Source of the DNA: Mesorhizobium shangrilense
GTDB lineage: Bacteria; Pseudomonadota; Alphaproteobacteria; Rhizobiales; Rhizobiaceae
Assembly: GCF_028826155.1 (NCBI RefSeq)
Contig: NZ_JAQGPN010000001.1
Span: 1,555,501-1,619,500 of the forward strand
Reading direction: 5' to 3'
DNA: 64,000 bases
The translations under genes and the position numbers were made by a program. The notes beneath the pieces were generated by a model. That model was not told where the DNA came from. It worked only from the letters and a program-made list of their open reading frames with translations, and did not search any database. Below are positions 43,655 through 52,406 of this stretch, piece by piece (the stretch's first letter is position 1; each line of letters begins with the position of its first letter).

Positions 43655-44401
43655 TCAGATGACGCCTGCGGACTTGAGGCTCGAGACCAGCTCGGCCACG
43701 TCCTTCACCTTGACGCCCGCCTTGCGGCCGCCCGGCTCCTCGGTCTTCAGGACCTTGAGGCGCGGCGCGACGTCGGCGCCGAAATCGGACGGGCTCTTCT
43801 CGTCGAGCGGCTTCTTCTTGGCCTTCATGATGTTGGGCAGTGACGCATAGCGCGGCTGGTTCAGGCGCAGGTCGGTGGTGACGATCGCCGGCAGCTTCAG
43901 CTCGACCGTCTGCAGGCCGCCGTCGACCTCGCGGGTGACCTTGGCCTTGTCGCCCTCGATCTCGACCTTGGAGGCGAACGTGCCCTGCGCCCAGCCGAGC
44001 AGCGCGGCCAGCATCTGGCCGGTCTGGTTGGCGTCGTCGTCGATAGCCTGCTTGCCGAGGATGACCAGGCCGGGCTTCTCCGCCTCGACCACGCCCTTCA
44101 GCACCTTGGCGACGCCGAGCGGCTCGACCTCGCCGTCGACCTTGACCAGGATGGCGCGGTCGGCGCCCATGGCGAGCGCCGTGCGAAGCGTCTCCTGCGC
44201 CTGCGCCGGGCCGATCGCGACCACCACGATCTCCTCGACCTTGCCGGCCTCCTTCAACCGGATCGCCTCTTCGACGCTGATCTCGTCGAACGGGTTCATC
44301 GACATCTTGACGTTGGCCAGCTCGACGCCAGAGCCGTCAGCCTTGACGCGGATCTTCACGTTCGCATCGACTACCCGCTTGACCGGGACGAGAACTTTCA
44401 T
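43655..44401 (-). CDS. etfB: Electron transfer flavoprotein subunit beta
   Basis: The 248-residue protein begins [19 protein letters not shown] and shows [32 protein letters not shown] and [18 protein letters not shown], diagnostic for EtfB, which binds AMP. It is the first gene of the etfBA operon here. In relatives the pduO-type adenosyltransferase and twin-TM genes lie just upstream; here dinB, a DMT gene and a rhomboid gene separate them. Confidence 0.96.
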   Translation of the reverse strand: MKVLVPVKRVVDANVKIRVKADGSGVELANVKMSMNPFDEISVEEAIRLKEAGKVEEIVVVAIGPAQAQETLRTALAMGADRAILVKVDGEVEPLGVAKVLKGVVEAEKPGLVILGKQAIDDDANQTGQMLAALLGWAQGTFASKVEIEGDKAKVTREVDGGLQTVELKLPAIVTTDLRLNQPRYASLPNIMKAKKKPLDEKSPSDFGADVAPRLKVLKTEEPGGRKAGVKVKDVAELVSSLKSAGVI

Positions 44402-44649
44402 GCGCTTGACCTCTCCGATGGAAACTGGGCCGTCCTAGCGTCGGCTCTGTCGGCTTGTCGAGTGCCGACATGCCTGCGCCGGAACGGACACCTAGGTGCG
44501 GCTTGCCGGCAGCAGAGCCGACGATGGTTGGGCTCTGCTCTAGTGAGCGCTTTGGCAAGCGTCAATACGGTCGCGCCGTTCAAACCGGTTGAAATTCTGC
44601 CTTCCCGAACCGGTCCGGGGTTTGGCGTTCTTGACAGTGGATCAATCGT

Positions 44650-44664
44650 GTTCTCTGTATGTTC
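44650..44664 (+). promoter_or_regulatory. LexA (SOS) box upstream of dinB
   Basis: GTTC (44650-44653) and GTTC (44661-44664) are separated by exactly seven bases, the alphaproteobacterial LexA site. It overlaps the probable -10 region of a promoter whose -35 is TTGACA at 44631-44636. The dinB GTG lies 30 bases downstream. Confidence 0.8.
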
Positions 44665-44693
44665 TGCGATTGCCCACGGAACAGGAGGCTGGC

Positions 44694-45953
44694 GTGACGG
44701 GCGATAAGGATTCGCAAGCCACCATCCTCCACGCCGACCTCGACGCGTTTTACGCATCCGTGGAACAGCTTCTCGATCCGTCGCTGCGCGGCAGGCCGGT
44801 CGCCGTCGGCGGCGGTGTCGTCTTGGCCGCCTCATATGAGGCGAAGGCCTTCGGCGTGCACGGCGGGATGCCCGGCCGGAAGGCGCGGGAGCTTTGTCCC
44901 GGCCTGATCTTCGTCGGCGGCAATTTTCAACACTACAAGCGACTCGGCGACGCCGCGATCGGCGTGCTCGGGGATTTCACCCCACTGGTGGAGCGCATCT
45001 CCATCGACGAGGCCTTTGCCGACGTCGCGGGCTGCACACATCTGTTCGGCTCGCCCGAGGCGATCGCGCATCAGGTGCGCCGCCGCGTGCGGACCGAGAT
45101 CGGCTTGCCGATCTCCGTCGGCGTGGCGAGAACCAAGCACCTGGCCAAGATCGCCTCGCAGGTGGCCAAGCCCGACGGGCTGGTGGTTGTCGCGCCGGAA
45201 ACGGAACTCGAATTCCTGCACGGCCTGCCCGTCGAACTGATGTGGGGCGTGGGACCCGCAACCCGCGCCAAGCTCGGGGAACTGGGCGTCTCGACCATTG
45301 GCCAGCTTGCGAACACCCCGGGCTGGTCGCTTGAGCGCGTGCTCGGCCCAGCCGCGGGCGGCAAGCTTTCGGCGCTTGCCTGGAACCGCGACCCGCGGGC
45401 CATCGAAACCCATCGTTCGGCGCGCTCGGCCGGTGCGCAATCCGCTCTCGGCAAGAAGCCCGCGGCGCCGCGCATCATCCGGCCGACCATCCTGCACCTC
45501 GCGGATCGGGTAGCCAGCCGGCTGAGGGCGAAGTCCCTTTCCGGGCGCACGGTGACGGTGCGCGTGCGCTTCGCCGACCTCAGCGCGGTCACCCATGCGA
45601 TCAGTCTGGACCAGCCGGTCTCAGCGACGGCGACGCTTGCCGAGATCGCCGAGGAACTGGTCTGGAGCGTGCTCGCGCGGCATCCGCGCGAACGGACCAT
45701 CTCGCTCCTCGCCGTCTCGGTCTCCCATCTGGAAAAAGAGTGGGCGCTGCAGCTGGAGCTGCCGCTCGGCCTCGCGGACGAGGCCCGGCGGCCGGGAACC
45801 CGTCGCGGCGCCGCCCGCTGGTCGGCCGACCGCGCGGTCGACAAGATCCGCGCGCGCTTCGGTTCTGACGCCGTCGGCTACGGGCCGCTGGCGCTGGAAA
45901 CGCCGCACTCCGTGCCTGACGCCTTCAGGGAGCTGGCGGAGCGGGAGTTGTGA
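44694..45953 (+). CDS. dinB: DNA polymerase IV (Y-family)
   Basis: The 419-residue protein has the Y-family palm motifs ILHADLDAFYASVEQ and RISIDEAFADVAG with the catalytic carboxylates, AASYEAKAFGVHGGMPG, and the helix-hairpin-helix region MWGVGPATRAKLGELGVSTIGQL. A late QLELPLG resembles a beta-clamp-binding motif. It performs error-prone translesion synthesis. The GTG at 44694 follows AGGAGG by seven bases and replaces an upstream in-frame ATG. A LexA box makes it SOS-inducible. Confidence 0.93.
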   Translation: MTGDKDSQATILHADLDAFYASVEQLLDPSLRGRPVAVGGGVVLAASYEAKAFGVHGGMPGRKARELCPGLIFVGGNFQHYKRLGDAAIGVLGDFTPLVERISIDEAFADVAGCTHLFGSPEAIAHQVRRRVRTEIGLPISVGVARTKHLAKIASQVAKPDGLVVVAPETELEFLHGLPVELMWGVGPATRAKLGELGVSTIGQLANTPGWSLERVLGPAAGGKLSALAWNRDPRAIETHRSARSAGAQSALGKKPAAPRIIRPTILHLADRVASRLRAKSLSGRTVTVRVRFADLSAVTHAISLDQPVSATATLAEIAEELVWSVLARHPRERTISLLAVSVSHLEKEWALQLELPLGLADEARRPGTRRGAARWSADRAVDKIRARFGSDAVGYGPLALETPHSVPDAFRELAEREL

Positions 45954-46860
45954 TCGCGGGCGATGAGGCGACTTGCGATGCCGGCCCAAGACGCCGCCGG
46001 CGGTCATCGAGGAAGACAATCAGAAGTCCACTGGAAACGACCAAGGCGATGCCCGCCAGCGCCAGCGGGTTGGGAAGGTGGCCGAACACCACAAAACCCG
46101 AGATCACCGCCCAGACCGTGAAGGCGTAGAAGAAGGGCGCGACCGCGCCGGTCGGCCCCACGCGGTAGGCCATGAAGATGAAGAAATGGCCGAAGTTCAG
46201 GAACAAGCCCGCCGCTCCCAGGAGCAGGACGTGGCGCAGGCCGGGCGTCGCCCATTCTTCCAGCAGCAGATGTCCGATCGCCGCGCCCACCAACACGACG
46301 AGCACGGCGGATAGCGCCACGATCATGCCAGGAACCGAAGCGTCGATGCGGCGGCCGGCGAGGTCGCGCACGGCGCAGAGCACGGCGTTGGCGAGCGCCA
46401 GCAACGCATAGACCGAAAAACCTTCGCCGGTCGGCTGGGCCACCATCAGCGCGCCTGCGAAGCCGACGGCGATCAGCGCTACGGTGACGCCGGCGATGCG
46501 CTCGCGCAGCACCAGGGACGCGCCGATCAGCACGATCAGCGGCGTGATCTGGCCGAGCGCGGTGGCGTCGGCGATCGGCATGTTGGCGAGCGCGACCACG
46601 AAGCACATTACGCCGGCGGTCTCGGCCATGTTGCGCAGCAGGACGCGGCGGTTGAATATCTTGGGCAGCGACCTGCCGTAACCCAGCATCAGCACCAGCG
46701 GCAGGCCCCAGAACAGGCCGGCGACGCCGCGCAGCATCAGCACCTGGTAGGGCGGCATCGCCTCGGTGGCGAGCTTCATCATGGTGTCGTTGACGACATA
46801 AAAGCCGGTCGCCAGCAACATGAACAGCGGACCGCGGAGAGGGTGGGGGGAGTGGAGCAT
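45925..46860 (-). CDS. DMT superfamily (EamA) transporter
   Basis: The 311-residue protein has ten transmembrane segments in two EamA repeats. Features include FMLLATGFYVVNDTMMKLATEAMPP, LMLRGVAGLFWGLPLVL and FFYAFTVWAVISGFVVFG. It resembles the RhaT/RarD-like S-adenosylmethionine or metabolite exporters of alphaproteobacteria, but substrate is unknown. Its 3' end overlaps the convergent dinB 3' end by 29 bases. Confidence 0.85.
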   Translation of the reverse strand: MLHSPHPLRGPLFMLLATGFYVVNDTMMKLATEAMPPYQVLMLRGVAGLFWGLPLVLMLGYGRSLPKIFNRRVLLRNMAETAGVMCFVVALANMPIADATALGQITPLIVLIGASLVLRERIAGVTVALIAVGFAGALMVAQPTGEGFSVYALLALANAVLCAVRDLAGRRIDASVPGMIVALSAVLVVLVGAAIGHLLLEEWATPGLRHVLLLGAAGLFLNFGHFFIFMAYRVGPTGAVAPFFYAFTVWAVISGFVVFGHLPNPLALAGIALVVSSGLLIVFLDDRRRRLGPASQVASSPAITTPAPPAP

Positions 46861-46896
46861 GGCGTGCGTTGAGGAGAGGGGGGTGAGAGTTGGAAC

Positions 46897-47667
46897 CTAC
46901 TGTCTGCCCCAGCGCGGCGCAGGGCGCGTCTGGACCGGCTCCGGCGGGCTTGTCTGATTCTCGACGAGCGCCCTTGGGGTCACCATCTCCCTGTCGAAGA
47001 GCGGCACGTCCCGACGCCTCAGGATCAGGACGAGGACCGCGCCGGCGAGGATGCCCCCGACATGCGCGCCCCATGACACCTGGTCCTCGCCGCCGACGGC
47101 GAACATGACCAGCTGGAACAGGATCCACAGCGCGAGCGATATGTAGGCGGGGATGCGCAGGGGGATGCGGCCGAAGACGAGCACCCAGACTTTTACCCGC
47201 GGGTGCAGGATCAGGTAGGCGGAAACGATGCCGGCGATCGCCCCGGAGGCCCCGATCAGCGGCGCCTCGGAGACAGGCAGCATAAAGCCATGAAACAACG
47301 CGCCGGCGGCCGCACAGAGCAGGTAGAACACGAGGAAGCGGAAGTGCCCCAGCGCATCCTCGACATTGTCGCCGAACACCCACAGGAACAGCATGTTGCC
47401 GCCCAGATGCCAGAGGTCGGCATGGAGGAAGGCATAGGTGACGTAGGTAAGGTCCTCGGGAACGAGAGCGTATTCCGGCGGCAGTTCGGCGAAGTCGAAC
47501 ACCACGGATGGGATGTAGGACAGGCTCAGTACGGCGGCGACCTGAAATTCCTCGGTGCTTAGCGTGGTCAGCAGGTAGACGAGGACGTTTGCCGCGATCA
47601 GGCCGATCGTGACGTACTGGAACCTGATGCGCTTCAGGCTGTTGGCGTCGTGCAGCGGAATGAACAT
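46897..47667 (-). CDS. Rhomboid family intramembrane serine protease
   Basis: The 256-residue polytopic protein has the rhomboid landmarks: the HADLWHLGGNMLFLWVFG segment with the conserved His/Asn, the catalytic GASGAIAG serine (about residue 143) and the catalytic His in WGAHVGGILAG. It cleaves transmembrane substrates within the inner membrane. The start at 47667 (MFIPLHDANS) matches rhizobial rhomboids. It lies 25 bases downstream of the adenosyltransferase gene, hence probably cotranscribed. Confidence 0.92.
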   Translation of the reverse strand: MFIPLHDANSLKRIRFQYVTIGLIAANVLVYLLTTLSTEEFQVAAVLSLSYIPSVVFDFAELPPEYALVPEDLTYVTYAFLHADLWHLGGNMLFLWVFGDNVEDALGHFRFLVFYLLCAAAGALFHGFMLPVSEAPLIGASGAIAGIVSAYLILHPRVKVWVLVFGRIPLRIPAYISLALWILFQLVMFAVGGEDQVSWGAHVGGILAGAVLVLILRRRDVPLFDREMVTPRALVENQTSPPEPVQTRPAPRWGRQ

Positions 47668-47692
47668 CTGCCGGCCTTGCCCCCGAGCCGCG

Positions 47693-48268
47693 TCACCGGT
47701 TCTTTCCGGGCACCCATAGCACGTCGGCATTTCCGTTGTCATTGACGGCCCGGGCCGCCACGAAAAGGAAATCCGATACGCGGTTTATGTATTTCAGTGC
47801 GTCGGGGCCGACCGGTTCCTTCGCAGCCAGCGCCACCATCAGCCGTTCGGCGCGGCGGGCGACCGTGCGGGAGAGGTGAAGAGCTGCCGCCGCCGGCGAG
47901 CCGCCCGGCAGGATGAACGACTTCAGCGGCTTCATTTCCTTGTTGAGCAGGTCGATGTCGGCCTCCAGCCGCTCGACCTGCGAGGCGACGACGCGCAACG
48001 GCTCGTAGTCGAGCGGCTTGCCGTCGTCGGGCATGCAGAGGTCGGCGCCGAGGTCGAAGAGATCGTTCTGGATCCCGGCGAGCATGGCGTCGATGGCGGG
48101 AGCCTCGGTCGCCGTGTGCAGCCGCGCCAGGCCGATGCAGGAGTTCGCCTCGTCGACAGTGCCGAAGGCCTCGATCCTGAGATCGGCCTTGGAGCGCCGC
48201 TCGCCGCTGCCCAGCCCCGTCGTGCCCTTGTCGCCGGTGCGGGTGTAGATCTTGTTCAGCTTGACCAT
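47693..48268 (-). CDS. Cob(I)yrinic acid a,c-diamide adenosyltransferase, PduO type
   Basis: The 191-residue helical-bundle protein starts MVKLNKIYTRTGDKGTTGLGSGERR, the ATP-binding motif of PduO-type adenosyltransferases, with EAFGTVDEANSCIGLAR and SRTVARRAERLMVAL later. It adds the adenosyl group to cob(I)alamin. In rhizobia it sits between a twin-TM protein and etfBA; here accessory genes intervene. The start at 48268 gives the family N-terminus. Confidence 0.93.
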   Translation of the reverse strand: MVKLNKIYTRTGDKGTTGLGSGERRSKADLRIEAFGTVDEANSCIGLARLHTATEAPAIDAMLAGIQNDLFDLGADLCMPDDGKPLDYEPLRVVASQVERLEADIDLLNKEMKPLKSFILPGGSPAAAALHLSRTVARRAERLMVALAAKEPVGPDALKYINRVSDFLFVAARAVNDNGNADVLWVPGKNR

Positions 48269-48322
48269 GCGGACTTCGTTCCTCTGTACGACGCGAGCAT
48301 GTTCAGCCTTCACGGTGGAGAT

Positions 48323-48376
48323 GCCCCTCGACCATGCTTCGCATGATCCCCCGTCCCCGTAAACGGGGAGGACCCA
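48323..48376. repeat. Partial palindromic repeat, same type as in the ugp operon
   Basis: GACCATGC-TTC-GCATGATC (48330-48348, one mismatch) is followed by CCCCG-TAAA-CGGGG (48355-48368) within a C-rich/G-rich stem. Loop sequences TTC and TAAA are the same as in the copy at 35041-35118. It lies in the leader of the adenosyltransferase gene. The rest of the 48269-48550 gap shows nothing recognisable. Confidence 0.7.
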
Positions 48377-48550
48377 GGTTGCACCGGCCCCTGCCGCTGC
48401 AGAGTGCGCCTGGGAGGCGCGGATGGTGCGATCACGGATGGCGATCGCTATTTCAGGCCAGCGATCCGCGCCGGATTGGCATCCCTCGCCGTTTCGATTT
48501 GCCAGAGGAGTGCCGAAGCGGGCGTGGCGTCAGCACCGGAGACGCCGGGA

Positions 48551-48745
48551 TCATCCTCCCCGATTGAACCAAACCGCCAGCAGGATCAGCACGAGCGCGA
48601 TGAACTGCAGGAAGACGCGCATCTGCATGAGCTTGTTCGACGTGTTGCCGGAGCCGCCCTTCATCAGGTTGATCAGGCCGCGCACCAGCACGATGACGAC
48701 GGCGACCATGAACACGATCGCGAGAATGTTGAACACGGTTGCCAT
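48551..48745 (-). CDS. Twin transmembrane helix small protein (HIG1-like)
   Basis: The 64-residue protein consists of two hydrophobic helices (about residues 5-27 and 43-60) joined by a KGGSGNTSNKLMQMRV loop that matches the HIG_1_N family. Mitochondrial relatives associate with cytochrome oxidase complexes; the bacterial role is unsettled. In rhizobia it is consistently encoded next to the PduO-type adenosyltransferase and etfBA, as here. Confidence 0.85.
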   Translation of the reverse strand: MATVFNILAIVFMVAVVIVLVRGLINLMKGGSGNTSNKLMQMRVFLQFIALVLILLAVWFNRGG

Positions 48746-48770
48746 GTGAATTCTTCCAGTTGATCCAATT

Positions 48771-49634
48771 TCAGCCCTGCGACGCCATCAGGCGGTAGAA
48801 GATGGCCGCAGGCAGGATGCGCTTGAGGATGACGCCGATCCTGGCGGGCGTCGTCACCACGTAGTGGGGCCGTGGTCGCGGGTGCTCCAGCGCGTGGCGA
48901 ACCACCTTGTACACGGCTTCGGGACCAAGCTTGAAGCGCGATTTGGCGCCGCCGCCGCGCAGCCTCGCCAGTTGCGCCTGGTAGGCGACCCTGTGCACCG
49001 AGTTTTCGTGATCGATGTTGCGCTCGAAATAGGCCAGCCCGTTGGAGGCGATCTTCGAGGCGACCGGGCCCGGCTCGATCAAAGACACGGTGACGCCGGA
49101 GCCGGCGAGTTCCGCCCGCATGCAGAGCATCAGGCCCTCGATGGCGTGCTTGGACGCGGAATAGGCGCCGCGGAATTTTACCGGCACGAGACCAAGGATC
49201 GAGGAACAATGGACGATGCGGCCGTGGCCCTGCGCGCGCATCACCGGAACGAGCCGGCGGGTCAGGTCGTGCCACCCGAAGAAGTTTGCCTCGAATTGCG
49301 CGCGCAGCGCGTCGACGGGCAGGTCCTCGACCGCGCCGGCCTGCGCGTAGGCGCCGTTGTTGTAGAGGGCGTCCAGCGTGCCGCCGGTGCGGGCGAGCAC
49401 GGCGTCCACGAGTGCTGCGATCGATTCGGGTTCGGCATAATCGAGATAGAAGGCCTCGATGCCGTCTGCCTCGAGCGCAGCGATATCCTCAGGCTTCCTG
49501 GCAGTGGCAAAAACCCGCCAGCCGTCGCGCTTCAGGGCGCGCGCGCAGTGCGCCCCGATTCCGGAAGAGGCGCCGGTGACGATGATGCTGCGCACAGTTT
49601 CCTTCGCCCCTGCCTCTTCCGCGGAACTTGCCAT
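48771..49634 (-). CDS. SDR family oxidoreductase
   Basis: The 287-residue classical short-chain dehydrogenase has the cofactor motif VTGASSGIG, the NNGA-type NNGAYAQAG, the catalytic Ser (VHCSSILG) and YSASKHA with catalytic Tyr and Lys. Substrate is not predictable. The start at 49634 (MASSAEEAGAKETVRS) leaves a short leader before the first strand. It is divergent from the YihY gene. Confidence 0.88.
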   Translation of the reverse strand: MASSAEEAGAKETVRSIIVTGASSGIGAHCARALKRDGWRVFATARKPEDIAALEADGIEAFYLDYAEPESIAALVDAVLARTGGTLDALYNNGAYAQAGAVEDLPVDALRAQFEANFFGWHDLTRRLVPVMRAQGHGRIVHCSSILGLVPVKFRGAYSASKHAIEGLMLCMRAELAGSGVTVSLIEPGPVASKIASNGLAYFERNIDHENSVHRVAYQAQLARLRGGGAKSRFKLGPEAVYKVVRHALEHPRPRPHYVVTTPARIGVILKRILPAAIFYRLMASQG

Positions 49635-49692
49635 TTGTGCGAAAGCCTTCCCATATTCGCAGCCGCGAAACAATCGAACGAGCACATCAGTG

Positions 49693-50544
49693 ATGCGGAA
49701 GATCGTCGCTCTCCGGCGTGTCCTCGGAGACGCGCTGGGACATTTCAACGACGACGACGGCTGGGCGATGGCCAGTCACCTCGCGATCTCCGCCCTGATG
49801 GCGCTGTTCCCCTTCCTGATCTTCGCCACGACGCTGGCGAGCTTCCTCGGCGCGCAGGCCTTCGCCGAAACGGCCGTGCATCTGGTCTTCGACACATGGC
49901 CCGATCAGATCGCAGCGCCGATCGCGCGCGAGGTGGTCAACGTGCTCACCGTGCAGCGCGGCGACCTCTTGACCTTCGGCGTGGCGCTGGCCGGCTTCTT
50001 CGCATCCAATGGCGTCGAGGCCTTGCGCACGTCGCTGAACCGCGCCTACCGCGTGGTCGAGACGCGCTCGATTTGGTTCCGGCGCACTCAAAGCATCGTC
50101 TTCGTGCTGATCGCGACCGTCGGCTTCGTCGCCATCAGCGTGCTGCTGGTCTTCGCGCCGCTCATCGCCCGCTTCCTCGAGGCGCGGTTCGACTGGATCC
50201 AGCCCTACATGGGCACGATCACGCTGTGGCGCTTCGTGATCGCGTCCGCCGTCATCGTATTCGCGCTGGTGGCCGTGCATATCTGGCTGCCGGCCGGAAA
50301 GCGCCGTCTGGTCGACATCGTGCCCGGCATCATCTTCACGCTGATCGCCTGGCTGATCGGATCGACGGTGTTCGCCGCCTATCTCGACAATTTCGCGTCG
50401 TACGTGACGACCTATGCCGGCCTCGCCTCGATCATGATCGCGGTCGTCTTCCTCTACATCGTCTCAGTGATCTTCATCCTCGGCGGCGAGCTCAACGCCT
50501 CGGTCCGCCGCTATCTCGACGCCCGCGCCAAGGTCGCGGGCTGA
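49693..50544 (+). CDS. YihY/BrkB family inner membrane protein
   Basis: The 283-residue protein has six transmembrane helices and the family motifs AMASHLAISALMALFPFLIF near residue 28, ALRTSLNRAYRV and a C-terminal VFLYIVSVIFILGGELNASV. YihY proteins (once misannotated ribonuclease BN) are inner-membrane proteins of uncertain, possibly transport, function. Its 3' end overlaps the convergent DMT gene by 34 bases. Confidence 0.88.
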   Translation: MRKIVALRRVLGDALGHFNDDDGWAMASHLAISALMALFPFLIFATTLASFLGAQAFAETAVHLVFDTWPDQIAAPIAREVVNVLTVQRGDLLTFGVALAGFFASNGVEALRTSLNRAYRVVETRSIWFRRTQSIVFVLIATVGFVAISVLLVFAPLIARFLEARFDWIQPYMGTITLWRFVIASAVIVFALVAVHIWLPAGKRRLVDIVPGIIFTLIAWLIGSTVFAAYLDNFASYVTTYAGLASIMIAVVFLYIVSVIFILGGELNASVRRYLDARAKVAG

Positions 50545-51401
50545 GCCGTCGCCAGGCCTACGCCGAGAGTGGCGATCGCCATGCCCGCGATCTGGACGAG
50601 GCTCAGGTCCTCGCCGAACAGAACATAGGCCATGACGGCGGTGACGGCCGGCACCAGGTAGAACAGTGAGGCGACCTTCGCCATCTCGCCGTCGCGGATC
50701 ATGATCATCAGCAGGAAGATCGCGCCGATCGAAAGCACCAGCACCAGCCAGGCCATGGCGAACAGCAGTTCACCGTTCCAGACGACGTGGCGGGTCTCGA
50801 ACAGCGCCGAGCCCAGCAGCATCGGCACGGCGCCGCCGACATACTGGTAGAACGTGCCCCAATACATGCTGGCCGAAGTGGCGTGCCGCTTCTGCCAGAT
50901 CGTGCCGGCGCTCATCGCGACGACGGCCCAGACGGCCGCGGCCAGCGTCGCCAGCGAGATGCCGCTCGCCGCCACGCCGAGCTTCGGCGACAAGACGATG
51001 ACCACGCCGGCAAACCCGACCGCGAGGCCCAGCCAATGACGCGGCAGGATTTTTTCGCCGAGCAGCGTGCCTGCCATAACCGCCGTCAGCAACGGCTGCA
51101 GGCCGACAATCAGCGCCGAGATGCCGGCCGGCATGCCGTGCTTGATCGCCCAGAACACGCCGCCGAGATAACCGCCATGCATGAGCACGCCGGCGATCAC
51201 CGAATGAAGCGCCTCGCGCCTGCTCGGACGGGGGGACGCGAGGACCTGGGCCAGCATCAGGAGGATGGCTGCCGCGATCAGGAAGCGGGCCGCGAGGAAC
51301 GTGAACGGCTCCGACCACGGCATGGCGTAGCGGGCGCCGATGAACCCGGTCGCCCACAGCAGGACAAAGGCAGGTGGAATGAGTCTGGTGATGCCGGGCA
51401 T
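50511..51401 (-). CDS. DMT superfamily (EamA) transporter
   Basis: The 296-residue protein has ten hydrophobic segments in two EamA repeats: FVLLWATGFIGARYAMPWSEP at the start, and KHGMPAGISALIVGLQPLLTAV before the mid-point. It is the third DMT transporter in this window and differs clearly from the other two. Substrate is unknown. Confidence 0.86.
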   Translation of the reverse strand: MPGITRLIPPAFVLLWATGFIGARYAMPWSEPFTFLAARFLIAAAILLMLAQVLASPRPSRREALHSVIAGVLMHGGYLGGVFWAIKHGMPAGISALIVGLQPLLTAVMAGTLLGEKILPRHWLGLAVGFAGVVIVLSPKLGVAASGISLATLAAAVWAVVAMSAGTIWQKRHATSASMYWGTFYQYVGGAVPMLLGSALFETRHVVWNGELLFAMAWLVLVLSIGAIFLLMIMIRDGEMAKVASLFYLVPAVTAVMAYVLFGEDLSLVQIAGMAIATLGVGLATAQPATLARASR

Positions 51402-51570
51402 GCACGCGATCCTTGCAGGTCGCCGCGTCGATATTGGTTAAGCGGCGGTCAGACAACGCAAAAGCGTTGAAGCAACCATTCAGCGTGGCTTCAGGAAATC
51501 GCCCCCGCCGCTGTCGGAAATGGCAGCTGTTGTGCGTCCTTGAAGGAAAACGGCCCTTCAGGAGACGTCC

Positions 51571-51858
51571 ATGAGCAAGATCAGCGTCGAGAACATCAAC
51601 CATCCCGGCTCCTCCCGGAAGGTCGATGCCGCCATGTATGAGGCGATGCGCTCGGCCTATCTGTCGCTGGTCCCGGCATCCAGGCCCGGCCTCACCATTG
51701 CCGAGATACACGCGCGCTTGCCGCAGAGGCTGCCGCAGGATCTGTTTCCAGACGAGGTGAGGGCGGGATGGTGGGCCAAGACCGTGCAACTCGATCTCGA
51801 AGCCAAAAATGTCATTGCTCGCACCGATGAGAGGCCGCTGCGCCTTTACAAAGTATGA
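51571..51858 (+). CDS. Conserved small protein, DUF6958-like
   Basis: The 95-residue protein starts MSKISVENINHPGSSRKVDA and contains LTIAEIHARLPQRLPQDLFP and GWWAKTVQLDLEAKNVIAR, a compact predominantly helical domain that resembles a winged-helix-like module. I recall similar proteins under DUF6958 but cannot verify it. A CAGGAGA ribosome site lies eight bases upstream. Function is unknown. Confidence 0.65.
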   Translation: MSKISVENINHPGSSRKVDAAMYEAMRSAYLSLVPASRPGLTIAEIHARLPQRLPQDLFPDEVRAGWWAKTVQLDLEAKNVIARTDERPLRLYKV

Positions 51859-51995
51859 AGCAGTATGAAGTCGCGGGAATCGGTGGAGAGACGCCTGCGC
51901 CGGGAGGGATAGCCGGCTTCGCGTGTTGAAAGCGCTCGGCGGACGTGGTCTATCACGCACCCGCCGAACAACTTCACTACGCGAGGAAAGCACGC

Positions 51996-52379
51996 ATGCA
52001 GCGCGTCGCCGTCGTCCTGTTCGCCATTTTGCTGGCCGGGTGCCAATCGGCGACGGGCGCCCTGACGGACGAAAAAGCAGAAACAAGACCGTCCGTCCCG
52101 ACCCTCTCGGGCGGCGAACTCCAGGACCTCATCGTCGGCAAGTCGCTGCGTTATTCCCACTATGGCGCGGTCTCCACCTTCTTCGCCGACAGGCGGTACG
52201 CCTATCGCGATTACGAGGTGCGAGACGGTGGCACCTATTCCATCACGGGCGACACAGTCTGCATCATGTTCGAGGATGGCGGACGCCGCTGCGACAGATA
52301 CGCTCGGATAGGCTCCGACTATTACAGGATCGAGGAAGGCGGGCGGCAGACGAAAGTCGATGGCGTAGGGCCTGCTTAG
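51996..52379 (+). CDS. Hypothetical lipoprotein
   Basis: The 127-residue protein has a lipoprotein signal peptide (MQRVAVVLFAILLAGC) with lipobox LAGC, and a mature domain with aromatic-rich strands (GKSLRYSHYGAVSTFFADRR, YEVRDGGTYSITGDTVCIMF). Two further Cys (VCIMF and RRCDRY) may form a disulphide. The architecture resembles small rhizobial DUF-type outer-membrane lipoproteins that bind ligands, but no family is assigned. The start at 51996 opens the signal peptide. Confidence 0.7.
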   Translation: MQRVAVVLFAILLAGCQSATGALTDEKAETRPSVPTLSGGELQDLIVGKSLRYSHYGAVSTFFADRRYAYRDYEVRDGGTYSITGDTVCIMFEDGGRRCDRYARIGSDYYRIEEGGRQTKVDGVGPA

Positions 52380-52406
52380 GGATCTCGCCGCTCAGACAAA
52401 CGCGCG

